From Bacteroidales bacterium (GTDB lineage Bacteria; Bacteroidota; Bacteroidia; Bacteroidales; UBA10428), in contig JAFGEO010000071.1 of the NCBI GenBank assembly GCA_016931575.1, positions 32,480 through 96,479 of the forward strand: DNA of 64,000 nt, given 5' to 3'. The translations under genes were made by a program, and so were the position numbers. Below, one piece after another: positions 44,372 through 51,988 of this stretch (within the stretch, counting starts at the first letter, position 1; each line of letters starts with the position of its first letter). The notes below the pieces were generated by a model. The model saw nothing but the letters and a program-made list of their open reading frames with translations, was not told the origin of the DNA and searched no databases.

Positions 44372-44700
44372 TAGTATTGCTGAAAGCTTGGAATTTGGCG
44401 GTTTGTCAGTACTTCGGTATTCCGGATAAGCCAGTAATTGCATCAGAACCACCTTATGCCGCATTGATGGCGTCATAGCTGTGAGCATGGCTGCAACCCC
44501 TGAAAACAGAACCCAATGTTACCCGGAGTGCAGGCATTATCTTTCAATGGAGTGATAACATGGCATGCTCGGCACAGAAAAGCAACAGCAGAAGGGGAAT
44601 TATTAGTTTCCTCGTTAAGACCTAGACTTATAGGTAATGTACCCTCATGAACAGGAGTGATGTTCTCTGCCGGATTATCCGGTCAGGTTTCTTTCGGTGG
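44372..44700. other. Noncoding region after the ABCG gene
   Basis: This stretch between the ABCG gene (plus) and the converging gldN operon holds no supported coding frame, tRNA or terminator of its own except the hairpin at 44701-44740. I see only mixed sequence with one short inverted segment (CCGGATTATCCGG, near 44673). Confidence 0.5.
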
Positions 44701-44740
44701 ATATAAAAAAAAGCCATCCCGACAGAGATGGCTTTTATAG
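44701..44740 (-). terminator. Terminator of the porP-gldKLMN operon
   Basis: AAAAGCCATC (44709-44718) pairs with GATGGCTTTT (44727-44736), 10 bp with an 8-nt loop. Reading on the minus strand, the stem is followed by a T-run of about nine, so it terminates the gld operon. The A-run side also allows weak termination of the plus strand. Confidence 0.9.
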
Positions 44741-44756
44741 TATAAGATTGTATCTG

Positions 44757-45614
44757 TTAATATTCCCAAAGATCGTGTTCGATATTGAATAACCATTCTT
44801 TTTGTTGATCAGCTTCCATAAGGGCATCTACACCCTGCGAAAAGGAATTGTTCCAACGGTTATCGTAAACGTTTGAGACTGCATAAATATGGCTTGCAAA
44901 ACGACGCTGCATGAAGAAGTCATCAAAAGAGATCCGTTGCGAATCGTTTTGTCTGTTGAATACCTCATGATTAGAAAGGATGGGCCTGATTTCCGGGAAA
45001 TAAACCCAGAAAGTCGGGGTTTGAAGTACATCTTCAGTCAGGTTTCCATCAGCATCCCGGCGGTTATATACGCGAATCGGGCTGACACCAACGATCCTGA
45101 CTTTCATCACAGAGTGGTTTTTGTCGAAGAACCATTTTTCTTTAACCAGGAGCTTCTTAATTTCACTGGTTTTTCTGGGGTTTTCAACGATAATCGTTAT
45201 AGGTTGACCGGTATTCGGGTCATAAGTTTTCGTTGTATCAACACCTGCGCCAAATACCTTGTCGACCTGATCAATGGTCATCTGAGCTGTAAATTCATTC
45301 AGCGGGTCGGTAGTTGAGAAAGCCCTGATTCCTTCATTGTCGATTCCCCACAACACCAGGTCGACAAAATTCATACGTCCACCGATGGGTTTTGTAGGAT
45401 AGTACAGGGGGAGGTTTTGTTTCTGACGCAGGTCAATCATGCGATAGACAACTTTTGACCACATGACGTCAGCTTCCCTGATGTACTCATAAGGAACAGG
45501 TTTTTTATGTGGAACATGCTCTCTAACATAAACTTCCCTCAGGTTGTCCTGCGCATTGACAGCTGATATGGTCAGGATAACCGCTCCGATTAACAAAAAC
45601 ACAATCTTTTTCAT
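44757..45614 (-). CDS. gldN: Gliding motility / T9SS ring protein GldN (PorN)
   Basis: The 285-residue protein carries a signal peptide (IVFLLIGAVILTISAVNAQ) and the GldN/PorN domain: VYVREHVPHKKPVPYEYIREADVM (split here as VYVREHVPHKKPVPYEY and IREADVM), WGIDNEGIRAFSTTDP, and WFFDKNHSVMKVRIVGVSPI followed by FWVYFPEIRPILSNHEVFNR. GldN is the periplasmic partner of GldK in the outer-membrane ring of the type IX secretion system, and its loss blocks secretion and gliding in relatives. It is the last gene of the operon and is followed by a strong terminator. Confidence 0.95.
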   Translation of the reverse strand: MKKIVFLLIGAVILTISAVNAQDNLREVYVREHVPHKKPVPYEYIREADVMWSKVVYRMIDLRQKQNLPLYYPTKPIGGRMNFVDLVLWGIDNEGIRAFSTTDPLNEFTAQMTIDQVDKVFGAGVDTTKTYDPNTGQPITIIVENPRKTSEIKKLLVKEKWFFDKNHSVMKVRIVGVSPIRVYNRRDADGNLTEDVLQTPTFWVYFPEIRPILSNHEVFNRQNDSQRISFDDFFMQRRFASHIYAVSNVYDNRWNNSFSQGVDALMEADQQKEWLFNIEHDLWEY

Positions 45615-45631
45615 TATATCAAGTTTAAAGT

Positions 45632-47302
45632 TTAATCAATCAATTTAAAGTTGGCAGCTGACAGGGGACGAGTTGTACCTCCGGGGCCTACTGCTTTAAC
45701 ATCCTGGATATAGAATGTCCTGTTTAATTGTAAAACATCTATAAAATCTCTCTGCTCGGCAGAGAAGTTTTTCCCTTTGGTTTCCACTTCGCGGAAGAAT
45801 CCCCTGGGGTCAAATCCTGCGATGGTAAATTCCGTAATGGTGAAACTCAGGTCGAAAAGAAAATCTTCCATGGTGGCAATTGGCCCGGGAAGGGCTTTTA
45901 ACAGAGGTCTTCTGATAGATCCGCTCTTCTGGCTGTTTAGGGTAACCACCGGAGACGGTACTACCTTCACCCTGAATTCTCTTTTATCAATTTCCTGTTT
46001 TCTGCCATTTATAGTGGCATAGACAGTCACCCAGGCATTTCCGGGCCTGTTCGGCGTGATCAGAAAGGAGTTACCACTTTTTCTCATCTTAGCGTTGGTT
46101 ACGCTGATATCTACTTTATCCGATGCGACACCGGCGACAGAGACGTCAACAGGATTTTCCACGCCAACATAAAAAACATTCATTTTCGTTGCAGCGACAG
46201 AAACAAATTTCTCAGCCACCTGGTATTTTTGTTTGAAAGGTTTGATGAGTTTCCCGGAGGATCCTGAAAGTTCAATCAAACCTCCCCAGTTTTTATATCC
46301 TACAGAGCCTGTACTACCCTGGTAGATACCGCGACCGCTTCCTTTAGGAACTTCAAGTTGGGTGTAATTAAGCCCATCTCTTTTTGAAAATTCCCAAACT
46401 TTGGTATCGCTGTTATAGGAGGAATCATAAGGATTGGGGTTTTCTGTAACCCAGATCACGGGATCAGCCGTTGTATCACTTGCAGCCAGGAATATGCTGG
46501 CCTGATATGCGCCATTTTGAATGACATAATTTGAATTAGGAACTACGGTGGCTTCGATTTTGTTGAAGCTTACTTCGCCCTCTTCAATTTGTCCGTACAA
46601 GTATTTCAGAGCTTCAGATTCAGCATTCCGGATATTGATCTGCAGTCCGGACATGATAACCATAACCCCGGAAACAGGAAGGTGCTCAAAGTGCTGACTC
46701 TCCCAGGAATGTAATCCTGTTGATTTCCCGGTTTCTGACTTATGCTGTTGATCCGCATCTGTGTTCAGGGCTGACAGAACAGAAGCACGCTGGAGTTCTG
46801 CTTTATCATCGCCAAGGATCTCCGTAGTAAGGAATTCTTTATATGCTTCAATGGCCTCTCTCAGTTTCTTTCCCTCCTTGTCATTTTTATCCCCAACCAT
46901 AACGCGTGCCGGGGCATCAGTTTTATCGCGGCCTTTAATTTTGGTGGCATCTATCTTAAGGGCCTTTTTGTCTACAATAGCCTCAGCTTCATCTCCTTCA
47001 AGGATCATCACTTTCAGGCTATCGATGTAACGAACAAGTTGATCGGCCCTGCTGCTGACTTCATTTGCTCTGGCTAACCAGGGTCCTACTTTCTGTGGAT
47101 TGATAGAATTCTGTGTTTCAAAATCCTTCATCAAGTTACCCTTGTTTTGTTCAAGGGTTCCCATAGTCCTTTTCAGACCATCATCCAGTACGTCGAAGGC
47201 ATTGAGGATTTCATTTGATACATTCAGCGCTAACATGGCCATCAGCACCAAATACATCATGCCAATCATTTTTTGTCTCGGGGTTTCTTTACCGTGGCCC
47301 AT
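45632..47302 (-). CDS. gldM: Gliding motility / T9SS motor protein GldM (PorM)
   Basis: The 556-residue protein has one N-terminal membrane segment (MIGMMYLVLMAMLALNVSNE) after a short cytoplasmic start (GHGKETPRQK), then a long periplasmic part beginning with helical GLKRTMGTLEQNKG and followed by beta-rich domains ending at LSAANFKLID. This is the GldM/PorM layout, in which GldL and GldM form the inner-membrane motor that powers T9SS secretion and gliding by proton flow. The acidic and charged residues in the membrane segment needed for the motor are in the NVSNEIL part. It sits between gldL and gldN, all on the minus strand. Confidence 0.96.
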   Translation of the reverse strand: MGHGKETPRQKMIGMMYLVLMAMLALNVSNEILNAFDVLDDGLKRTMGTLEQNKGNLMKDFETQNSINPQKVGPWLARANEVSSRADQLVRYIDSLKVMILEGDEAEAIVDKKALKIDATKIKGRDKTDAPARVMVGDKNDKEGKKLREAIEAYKEFLTTEILGDDKAELQRASVLSALNTDADQQHKSETGKSTGLHSWESQHFEHLPVSGVMVIMSGLQINIRNAESEALKYLYGQIEEGEVSFNKIEATVVPNSNYVIQNGAYQASIFLAASDTTADPVIWVTENPNPYDSSYNSDTKVWEFSKRDGLNYTQLEVPKGSGRGIYQGSTGSVGYKNWGGLIELSGSSGKLIKPFKQKYQVAEKFVSVAATKMNVFYVGVENPVDVSVAGVASDKVDISVTNAKMRKSGNSFLITPNRPGNAWVTVYATINGRKQEIDKREFRVKVVPSPVVTLNSQKSGSIRRPLLKALPGPIATMEDFLFDLSFTITEFTIAGFDPRGFFREVETKGKNFSAEQRDFIDVLQLNRTFYIQDVKAVGPGGTTRPLSAANFKLID

Positions 47303-47341
47303 AGGTTTTTGAGATATCTAGATTACTTATTGAAATTAATT

Positions 47342-48277
47342 TTACTTTTTAGTAAGTACATCCATGGTAGAAAGCATATTCCCGTAAATAGAATTCAGGG
47401 AAGAAATACTTTCTTTCAGTTTTGACATCTCTTCTTTGTACTTATTGGTTTCGTCTACGGAATCTTTCAGATTCTTAATCATACTCTGCAAACCGGTATA
47501 GATCTCAGCAGAACCTTTCATGTGTGTCTGAGTATCATGTATCTGGGCTTCATAGACAGCATTTAGATCGGATAAACTCTTATTCAGCTTCTCAATATGC
47601 TGTTCGTGCTCTTTACTGCCAAGAGAAATATTTTTTTGTTCCTCATTAATGGTATTGGCAATGGCTTCATATGAATTTGCAATCTGATTCCCGGAAGAGA
47701 CAATTTTATTAGCCGCTTCGAAGTATGCACTGGTAAGACTTGTAGTCGATTGCTTGATGTTTTCGGTAGTCGATACATAGGTCTCACTTAGCCCGCCTAC
47801 GGCAGAAGCGGCACCCTGAAGGTGCGACACAAATTCTTCCGTTGCAACGGTGGCCTGAGATATGTCCGAAAGCCCTTCGGCGGTTTTGTTCAGGCGAGTG
47901 AATCCCTCTCCCAGCTTGGTCAGGGCCTCGGTGTTAATACCGCTTTGCCCGAGAACATCCTCAATGCGGTCAACGGACCGACCCCCATCTTCCAGGCTTT
48001 TCCTGTCTTTAAAATTCTCAATTTCATCCGGATCAGAGAGGCCGGCCAGTTCCGGATAAACAAGCGTCCAGTCGAGCTCTTCATGAAGGGGTTCAAATGC
48101 TGAAAAGAAGAAAATTATAGCTTCAGTCACAAGACCGAGGGTGATGATCAATTCTCCACCTCCCCAGTGATTGATTTTAAACAGGGCGCCAATGATAACA
48201 ATAGATGCTCCGAAGCCATACAGCTTGGCCATGAAGTTTTTCCAGCCTGAACTTTGAACTATATCGGTTAGATTCAT
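47342..48277 (-). CDS. gldL: Gliding motility / T9SS motor protein GldL (PorL)
   Basis: The 311-residue protein has two membrane segments at the N-terminus (LYGFGASIVIIGALFKI and GELIITLGLVTEAIIFFFSAF), the second with the conserved Glu of GLVTEAIIFF, thought to take part in proton transfer. A long cytoplasmic region follows with coiled-coil content (LTKLGEGFTRLNKTAEGLSD and repeated heptads to the C-terminus). It makes up the GldLM rotary motor. The stop lies 39 nt before the gldM start. Confidence 0.96.
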   Translation of the reverse strand: MNLTDIVQSSGWKNFMAKLYGFGASIVIIGALFKINHWGGGELIITLGLVTEAIIFFFSAFEPLHEELDWTLVYPELAGLSDPDEIENFKDRKSLEDGGRSVDRIEDVLGQSGINTEALTKLGEGFTRLNKTAEGLSDISQATVATEEFVSHLQGAASAVGGLSETYVSTTENIKQSTTSLTSAYFEAANKIVSSGNQIANSYEAIANTINEEQKNISLGSKEHEQHIEKLNKSLSDLNAVYEAQIHDTQTHMKGSAEIYTGLQSMIKNLKDSVDETNKYKEEMSKLKESISSLNSIYGNMLSTMDVLTKK

Positions 48278-48303
48278 AGTATGAAATTTTTCAAGTGAGC
48301 GTT

Positions 48304-49638
48304 TTAGTTATTGCCGAGATAGGACCTTACACATCTGAAACCGATAAATGACTTGGCAGTATCCTGATATTCATAAGAACGGGCACCATTTTGCAGGTAA
48401 TATCCGATATCTTTCCAGGATCCACCACGAATGACCTTTCTTTTTAAGACAGGAGGATCATCCGGAAGGGCATTGTATTTATAATCCGGATTCAGATCAT
48501 GTGTAAAGATATAAGCGGATTCATCAAAAGCGTTCGACGTCCATTCAGCAACGTTACCGGCCATATCATACAAGCCATATTCGTTTGGCTGATAGGTACC
48601 AACTGCCAATGTTACAGAACCACCATCATCAATATAGTTACCTCTGAGGGGTTTGAAGTTTGCAAGGAAACAACCCTCTTTATTTCTGGTATAGTAGCCA
48701 CCCCATGGATACATTGAGTGGTCAAGGCCGCCGCGGGCAGCATATTCCCATTCAGATTCCAGAGGCAGTCGGTATTCATGAACAGGAGGCTGACCAGCTG
48801 CAGCAAGCGAAGAATTCAGGTAATTTGACCTCCAGATACAGAATGCACTGGCCTGTTTCCAGGTTACACCAACTACCGGATAGTTATCGTAGGCGGGATG
48901 CCAGAAATATCGGGTAGTCATTGGTTCGTTAAATGAATAGGTGAAGTCTGCAATCCAGCAAAGTGTATCAGGATATACATTCACAACATCGCGGATGATG
49001 AAGTTAGAACGATCCTGTATTTCATTCCTTTCTCCGTCGCTGTTGGTTACATATCCCTCGTATTCTTTTGTCTGGTAGTTATAACGATTTCCTTTTTTAG
49101 CAGCCTGCTGAAGGTCCACCCAGAAATATTCATACATAAGTTTTCTGGAATCAACTTCTTTTCTGCCGTAAAAACGCTCCTGTTCGTTGTAGTAAATATC
49201 ACTAAGCAATTCGTTCGTTTCTTCATCCCTGTAATCAATACGCATCTCCCAGTTGATTCTTGGAGGATCGATCGGGTTTCCGAACTGGTCATCCGAGATA
49301 ACATAATCATCCAGTACCTCACCGAGCATTCTTCTCATAATTGAATCGCGCACCCAGTAAACAAATTGCCGGTACTCGTTGTTGGTAATTTCAGTTTCAT
49401 CCATCCAGAAGGGATCCACTGTAACGGTACGTGAATAGGAATTTTGTGCCCAGGGCACATCCTGATCATTCATCCCCATGGTAAAACTTCCCTGGGGAAC
49501 GAATATCATTCCATAGGGGTCCGGTTCAAAGTATCTCGCTCTACCCGGAACACCGGTAAGTTCGCCACCATTGTAATTAGAACAGCCTGAAATCACGAGA
49601 ATAGCGAATACGAAACCAAAAGAAATAATCTTTTTCAT
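48304..49638 (-). CDS. gldK: Gliding motility / T9SS lipoprotein GldK (PorK)
   Basis: The 444-residue lipoprotein starts with MKKIISFGFVFAILVISGCS (lipobox VISGC, Cys near residue 19). A TTG six nt upstream should not be used. The mature part is a formylglycine-generating-enzyme-like (FGE-sulfatase) domain: MIFVPQGSFTMGMNDQDVPW, DPFWMDETEITNNEYRQFV, YPVVGVTWKQASAFCIWRS, YRLPLESEWEYAARGG and GSWKDIGYYLQNGARSY (each seen as a short segment). GldK/PorK forms the outer-membrane ring with GldN. The catalytic cysteines of true FGE are not visible, consistent with a structural role. It follows porP by 71 nt. Confidence 0.95.
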   Translation of the reverse strand: MKKIISFGFVFAILVISGCSNYNGGELTGVPGRARYFEPDPYGMIFVPQGSFTMGMNDQDVPWAQNSYSRTVTVDPFWMDETEITNNEYRQFVYWVRDSIMRRMLGEVLDDYVISDDQFGNPIDPPRINWEMRIDYRDEETNELLSDIYYNEQERFYGRKEVDSRKLMYEYFWVDLQQAAKKGNRYNYQTKEYEGYVTNSDGERNEIQDRSNFIIRDVVNVYPDTLCWIADFTYSFNEPMTTRYFWHPAYDNYPVVGVTWKQASAFCIWRSNYLNSSLAAAGQPPVHEYRLPLESEWEYAARGGLDHSMYPWGGYYTRNKEGCFLANFKPLRGNYIDDGGSVTLAVGTYQPNEYGLYDMAGNVAEWTSNAFDESAYIFTHDLNPDYKYNALPDDPPVLKRKVIRGGSWKDIGYYLQNGARSYEYQDTAKSFIGFRCVRSYLGNN

Positions 49639-49709
49639 AATCAAAGGAATTTATCTGAAATAACTATTTTCTAGTTCGACTAAAATCTTATATAAATTTA
49701 AGTAAATTT

Positions 49710-50654
49710 TTATAAAAACCTAATGCTCTTATATTTTTGAGGCTCTTTGTCACGGTCCAGCTTGAAACTGTAATTTAATAAAATTTCATGGCTGCCCTGA
49801 GAGTGATTTGCAAGAGCACTCGTCTGCACATCATAGGAATATCCTACTTTCAACCCCTCAATCAATTCTAAGCCTATCATACCAACGACAGCTTCTCCGG
49901 TCCTATAGGTAACGCCTGCCCAAAACTTTTTATTGTACACGCAGGTTAGATTCAGGTCCATATCCGTAGATCTGGCGTCCGACTTTAAAAGAACGGCCGG
50001 CTTTAATTCCCATGCCGGATTGGGTAATTGCATATTGTATCCTGCGGTTACGTAATAATGCATAGAAAGGTTATAGTTTGCCTCACTTATTCCGGCATCT
50101 GTAGAGGAATAACTAACCTCTGGCTGGTTAATATTCAGGACAGAGGCTCCAAAATATATTTCTTCAGTTCGATAGAATAGACCGGCCCCCAGGCTAAGAA
50201 CCGGGTTGTCAGCTCCATCGCTGGTCGGGATTCCGGCATCAGATTGTTCCTGGGCAACCCATTCGGCGGCCAGGGAATTGTCTAAAAATCCGGCATTGAT
50301 GCCTATCCCCAGGGTTCCGTCATTGATAGCGAACCGGAAGGCATAATTGATGCTTGCATTAATATCAGTATTGAAACCGATTCCATCGCGATACAGGCTC
50401 AATCCCACTCCGTGTTTGGTTTCTCCCAGCTTAAATGGAGCTTCAGCCTCAAAGAAAAAGTTATCAGGGTTCCCGGGGAATTCAACCATCTGCTGTCTAA
50501 CCAGACCGGTAACACTTACCATATCCATGCTGCCGGCACTTCCCGGATTCGTCCTCAGATTGTCATACATGAAGTGCGAAGCCATAGGATTATACTGGGC
50601 CTCCAGCACCATACATGAGCCTATCACCAAAGCTGATATCAGTAGTTTTTTCAT
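49710..50654 (-). CDS. porP: PorP/SprF family T9SS membrane protein
   Basis: The 314-residue outer-membrane protein has a signal peptide (LLISALVIGSCMVLEA), then the PorP/SprF opening QYNPMASHFMYDNLRTNPGSAG, further GVGLSLYRDGIGFNTDINAS and a series of amphipathic strands (YEFGASVLNIN-like; KVGYSYDVQTSALANHSQGSH). Such proteins anchor or pass T9SS cargo at the cell surface and are encoded upstream of gldK/porK in porPKLMN operons. It heads the operon here. The region before it has an inverted repeat. Confidence 0.93.
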   Translation of the reverse strand: MKKLLISALVIGSCMVLEAQYNPMASHFMYDNLRTNPGSAGSMDMVSVTGLVRQQMVEFPGNPDNFFFEAEAPFKLGETKHGVGLSLYRDGIGFNTDINASINYAFRFAINDGTLGIGINAGFLDNSLAAEWVAQEQSDAGIPTSDGADNPVLSLGAGLFYRTEEIYFGASVLNINQPEVSYSSTDAGISEANYNLSMHYYVTAGYNMQLPNPAWELKPAVLLKSDARSTDMDLNLTCVYNKKFWAGVTYRTGEAVVGMIGLELIEGLKVGYSYDVQTSALANHSQGSHEILLNYSFKLDRDKEPQKYKSIRFL

Positions 50655-50750
50655 GCAATCAATCTTAAAGATAAAAACCAGCTTATAGCGAGGCTTTTAT
50701 ACGATTAGTAAAATAAGTAAAAATATTGTACCCATACAAGATGAGTAATC

Positions 50751-50788
50751 AACAGACTATCTATACCGGATATTTTTGTTAGTCTGTT
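50751..50788. other. Inverted repeat in the porP upstream region
   Basis: AACAGACTA (50751-50759) and TAGTCTGTT (50780-50788) are perfectly complementary 9-bp arms separated by 20 nt. No T-run follows on either strand, so it is not a standard terminator. It lies about 97 nt upstream of porP and 42 nt after the arginase-fold gene stop, so it could be an operator or mRNA structure of the T9SS operon. Confidence 0.5.
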
Positions 50789-50830
50789 CTAATAACTCGC
50801 TTCACAGCAGGTAAATTGTGTGGTGTAGTT

Positions 50831-51985
50831 TTAGGACAGTTTTTGAAATGATTTCCACCATAAGTCCGGGACTTCCTGCTCACTGGCAAGCTTGTAGTCC
50901 TGGTATGAGCAGGCTACCACGATAGGCTTGCCCTGTTTTGGATTGGGGATCTGCATCCACCACCGCTCGCTGACCAGGCTTTTGTAAAAGGTGATCTCAT
51001 GGTCGAGGTCGTTCTGACCGACAATGAAAGTCTTGAAATTTTTATCCTCACTATCCGGGTATTCAGGGTTACGGCAGGAAAAGCCGTCGAGGAAATACCA
51101 GATGATCTGCGCTGCCAGGCTGCTTGACTGGTGGAGAATATCATGTTTGGGATTGACCTCAAATATTCCCAGGGTACTAACCCGGTCGCTCAGCCCTGCA
51201 TATTTGGCAAGCTGGCAGGCCTCTTCAGAGTATAACCCGCTGGGAGAAGGATTGAAAAATCCGGGAGAATCGGATTGACGTACGGCACTGATATCAAAGC
51301 TCACAATGTCGCTATCCCGCATTATGGGCTCGACCATAGACATATTGGAACGCAATTCCCCAAGCCGGATAGCATCGTGGTAGAGTTTTCCGATAAGGTC
51401 AATGTTCTTTGCATCGGTAAGATGTATCTGGTGCCCCAGGTTGCAGTATTTGAAAAGGGTACGCTTCTTAAACAGAAGTTCCGTCAGGAATGACTCAGCG
51501 CTTGTCCGCAGGTTATCCTTCACAATATCAATGGTTCGGTCGATCGTCGTCAGGTTGATCGATTGCCTATGCAATTCAAAGATCTGAAAAACAGGGATCG
51601 TTAACTCCTGCGATCCTCCAATAAGGACAACAACCAGGTTGTTCAGGAGCAGGTGGTTCATGATTTCCTTCAGGGCAACATAGGTGTCGGAGAAGGTATT
51701 CCCCTGCTTTACATTTCCCAGGTCGACTATGGAAATGCTTCCTGATGGTTTGTAAAGTTGATAGAGCTGGGAACGGATTTTTTCCGGTGCCAGGGATGTC
51801 CCCCGGTTGTATGAGTTGCGGTCCTCAGGAATGCCCAGAAATGCCACCTGGTAACCTGCCAGGTCCGCAGGCTTGAAATCAGGCGTATGGGTAGTGATAT
51901 TTTTACCCAGGATATTCGGACTGGAGATCAGGTACTCTTCAGGTTTATCCAGGCTTACCGGATCCAGAAACTCATACAGGTCCAT
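50831..51985 (-). CDS. Arginase/formimidoylglutamase-fold protein with degraded metal site
   Basis: The 384-residue protein has the ureohydrolase fold: VVVLIGGSQELTIPVFQIF aligns with the GGDHS loop, TTIDRTIDI with the DAHxD motif, and IVSFDISAVRQSD with the DID motif. In each of these a manganese ligand is changed: His of GGDH to Gln, His of DAHxD to Thr, and the second Asp of DID to Ser. A functional arginase, agmatinase or formimidoylglutamase is therefore unlikely; the role may be structural or binding. Its stop is 176 nt from porP, and topA lies 3 nt upstream on the same strand. A similar gene next to topA and the gld/por genes is, as I recall, conserved in Bacteroidota. Confidence 0.88.
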   Translation of the reverse strand: MDLYEFLDPVSLDKPEEYLISSPNILGKNITTHTPDFKPADLAGYQVAFLGIPEDRNSYNRGTSLAPEKIRSQLYQLYKPSGSISIVDLGNVKQGNTFSDTYVALKEIMNHLLLNNLVVVLIGGSQELTIPVFQIFELHRQSINLTTIDRTIDIVKDNLRTSAESFLTELLFKKRTLFKYCNLGHQIHLTDAKNIDLIGKLYHDAIRLGELRSNMSMVEPIMRDSDIVSFDISAVRQSDSPGFFNPSPSGLYSEEACQLAKYAGLSDRVSTLGIFEVNPKHDILHQSSSLAAQIIWYFLDGFSCRNPEYPDSEDKNFKTFIVGQNDLDHEITFYKSLVSERWWMQIPNPKQGKPIVVACSYQDYKLASEQEVPDLWWKSFQKLS

Positions 51986-51988
51986 GAC

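Noticed and set aside
44372..44700. Small gene, tRNA or structured RNA in the gap after the ABCG gene
   Set aside because: No open frame of credible length or cloverleaf is present.
50831..51985. Agmatinase (speB), arginase or formimidoylglutamase as an active enzyme
   Set aside because: Key metal ligands are replaced in all three conserved motifs.
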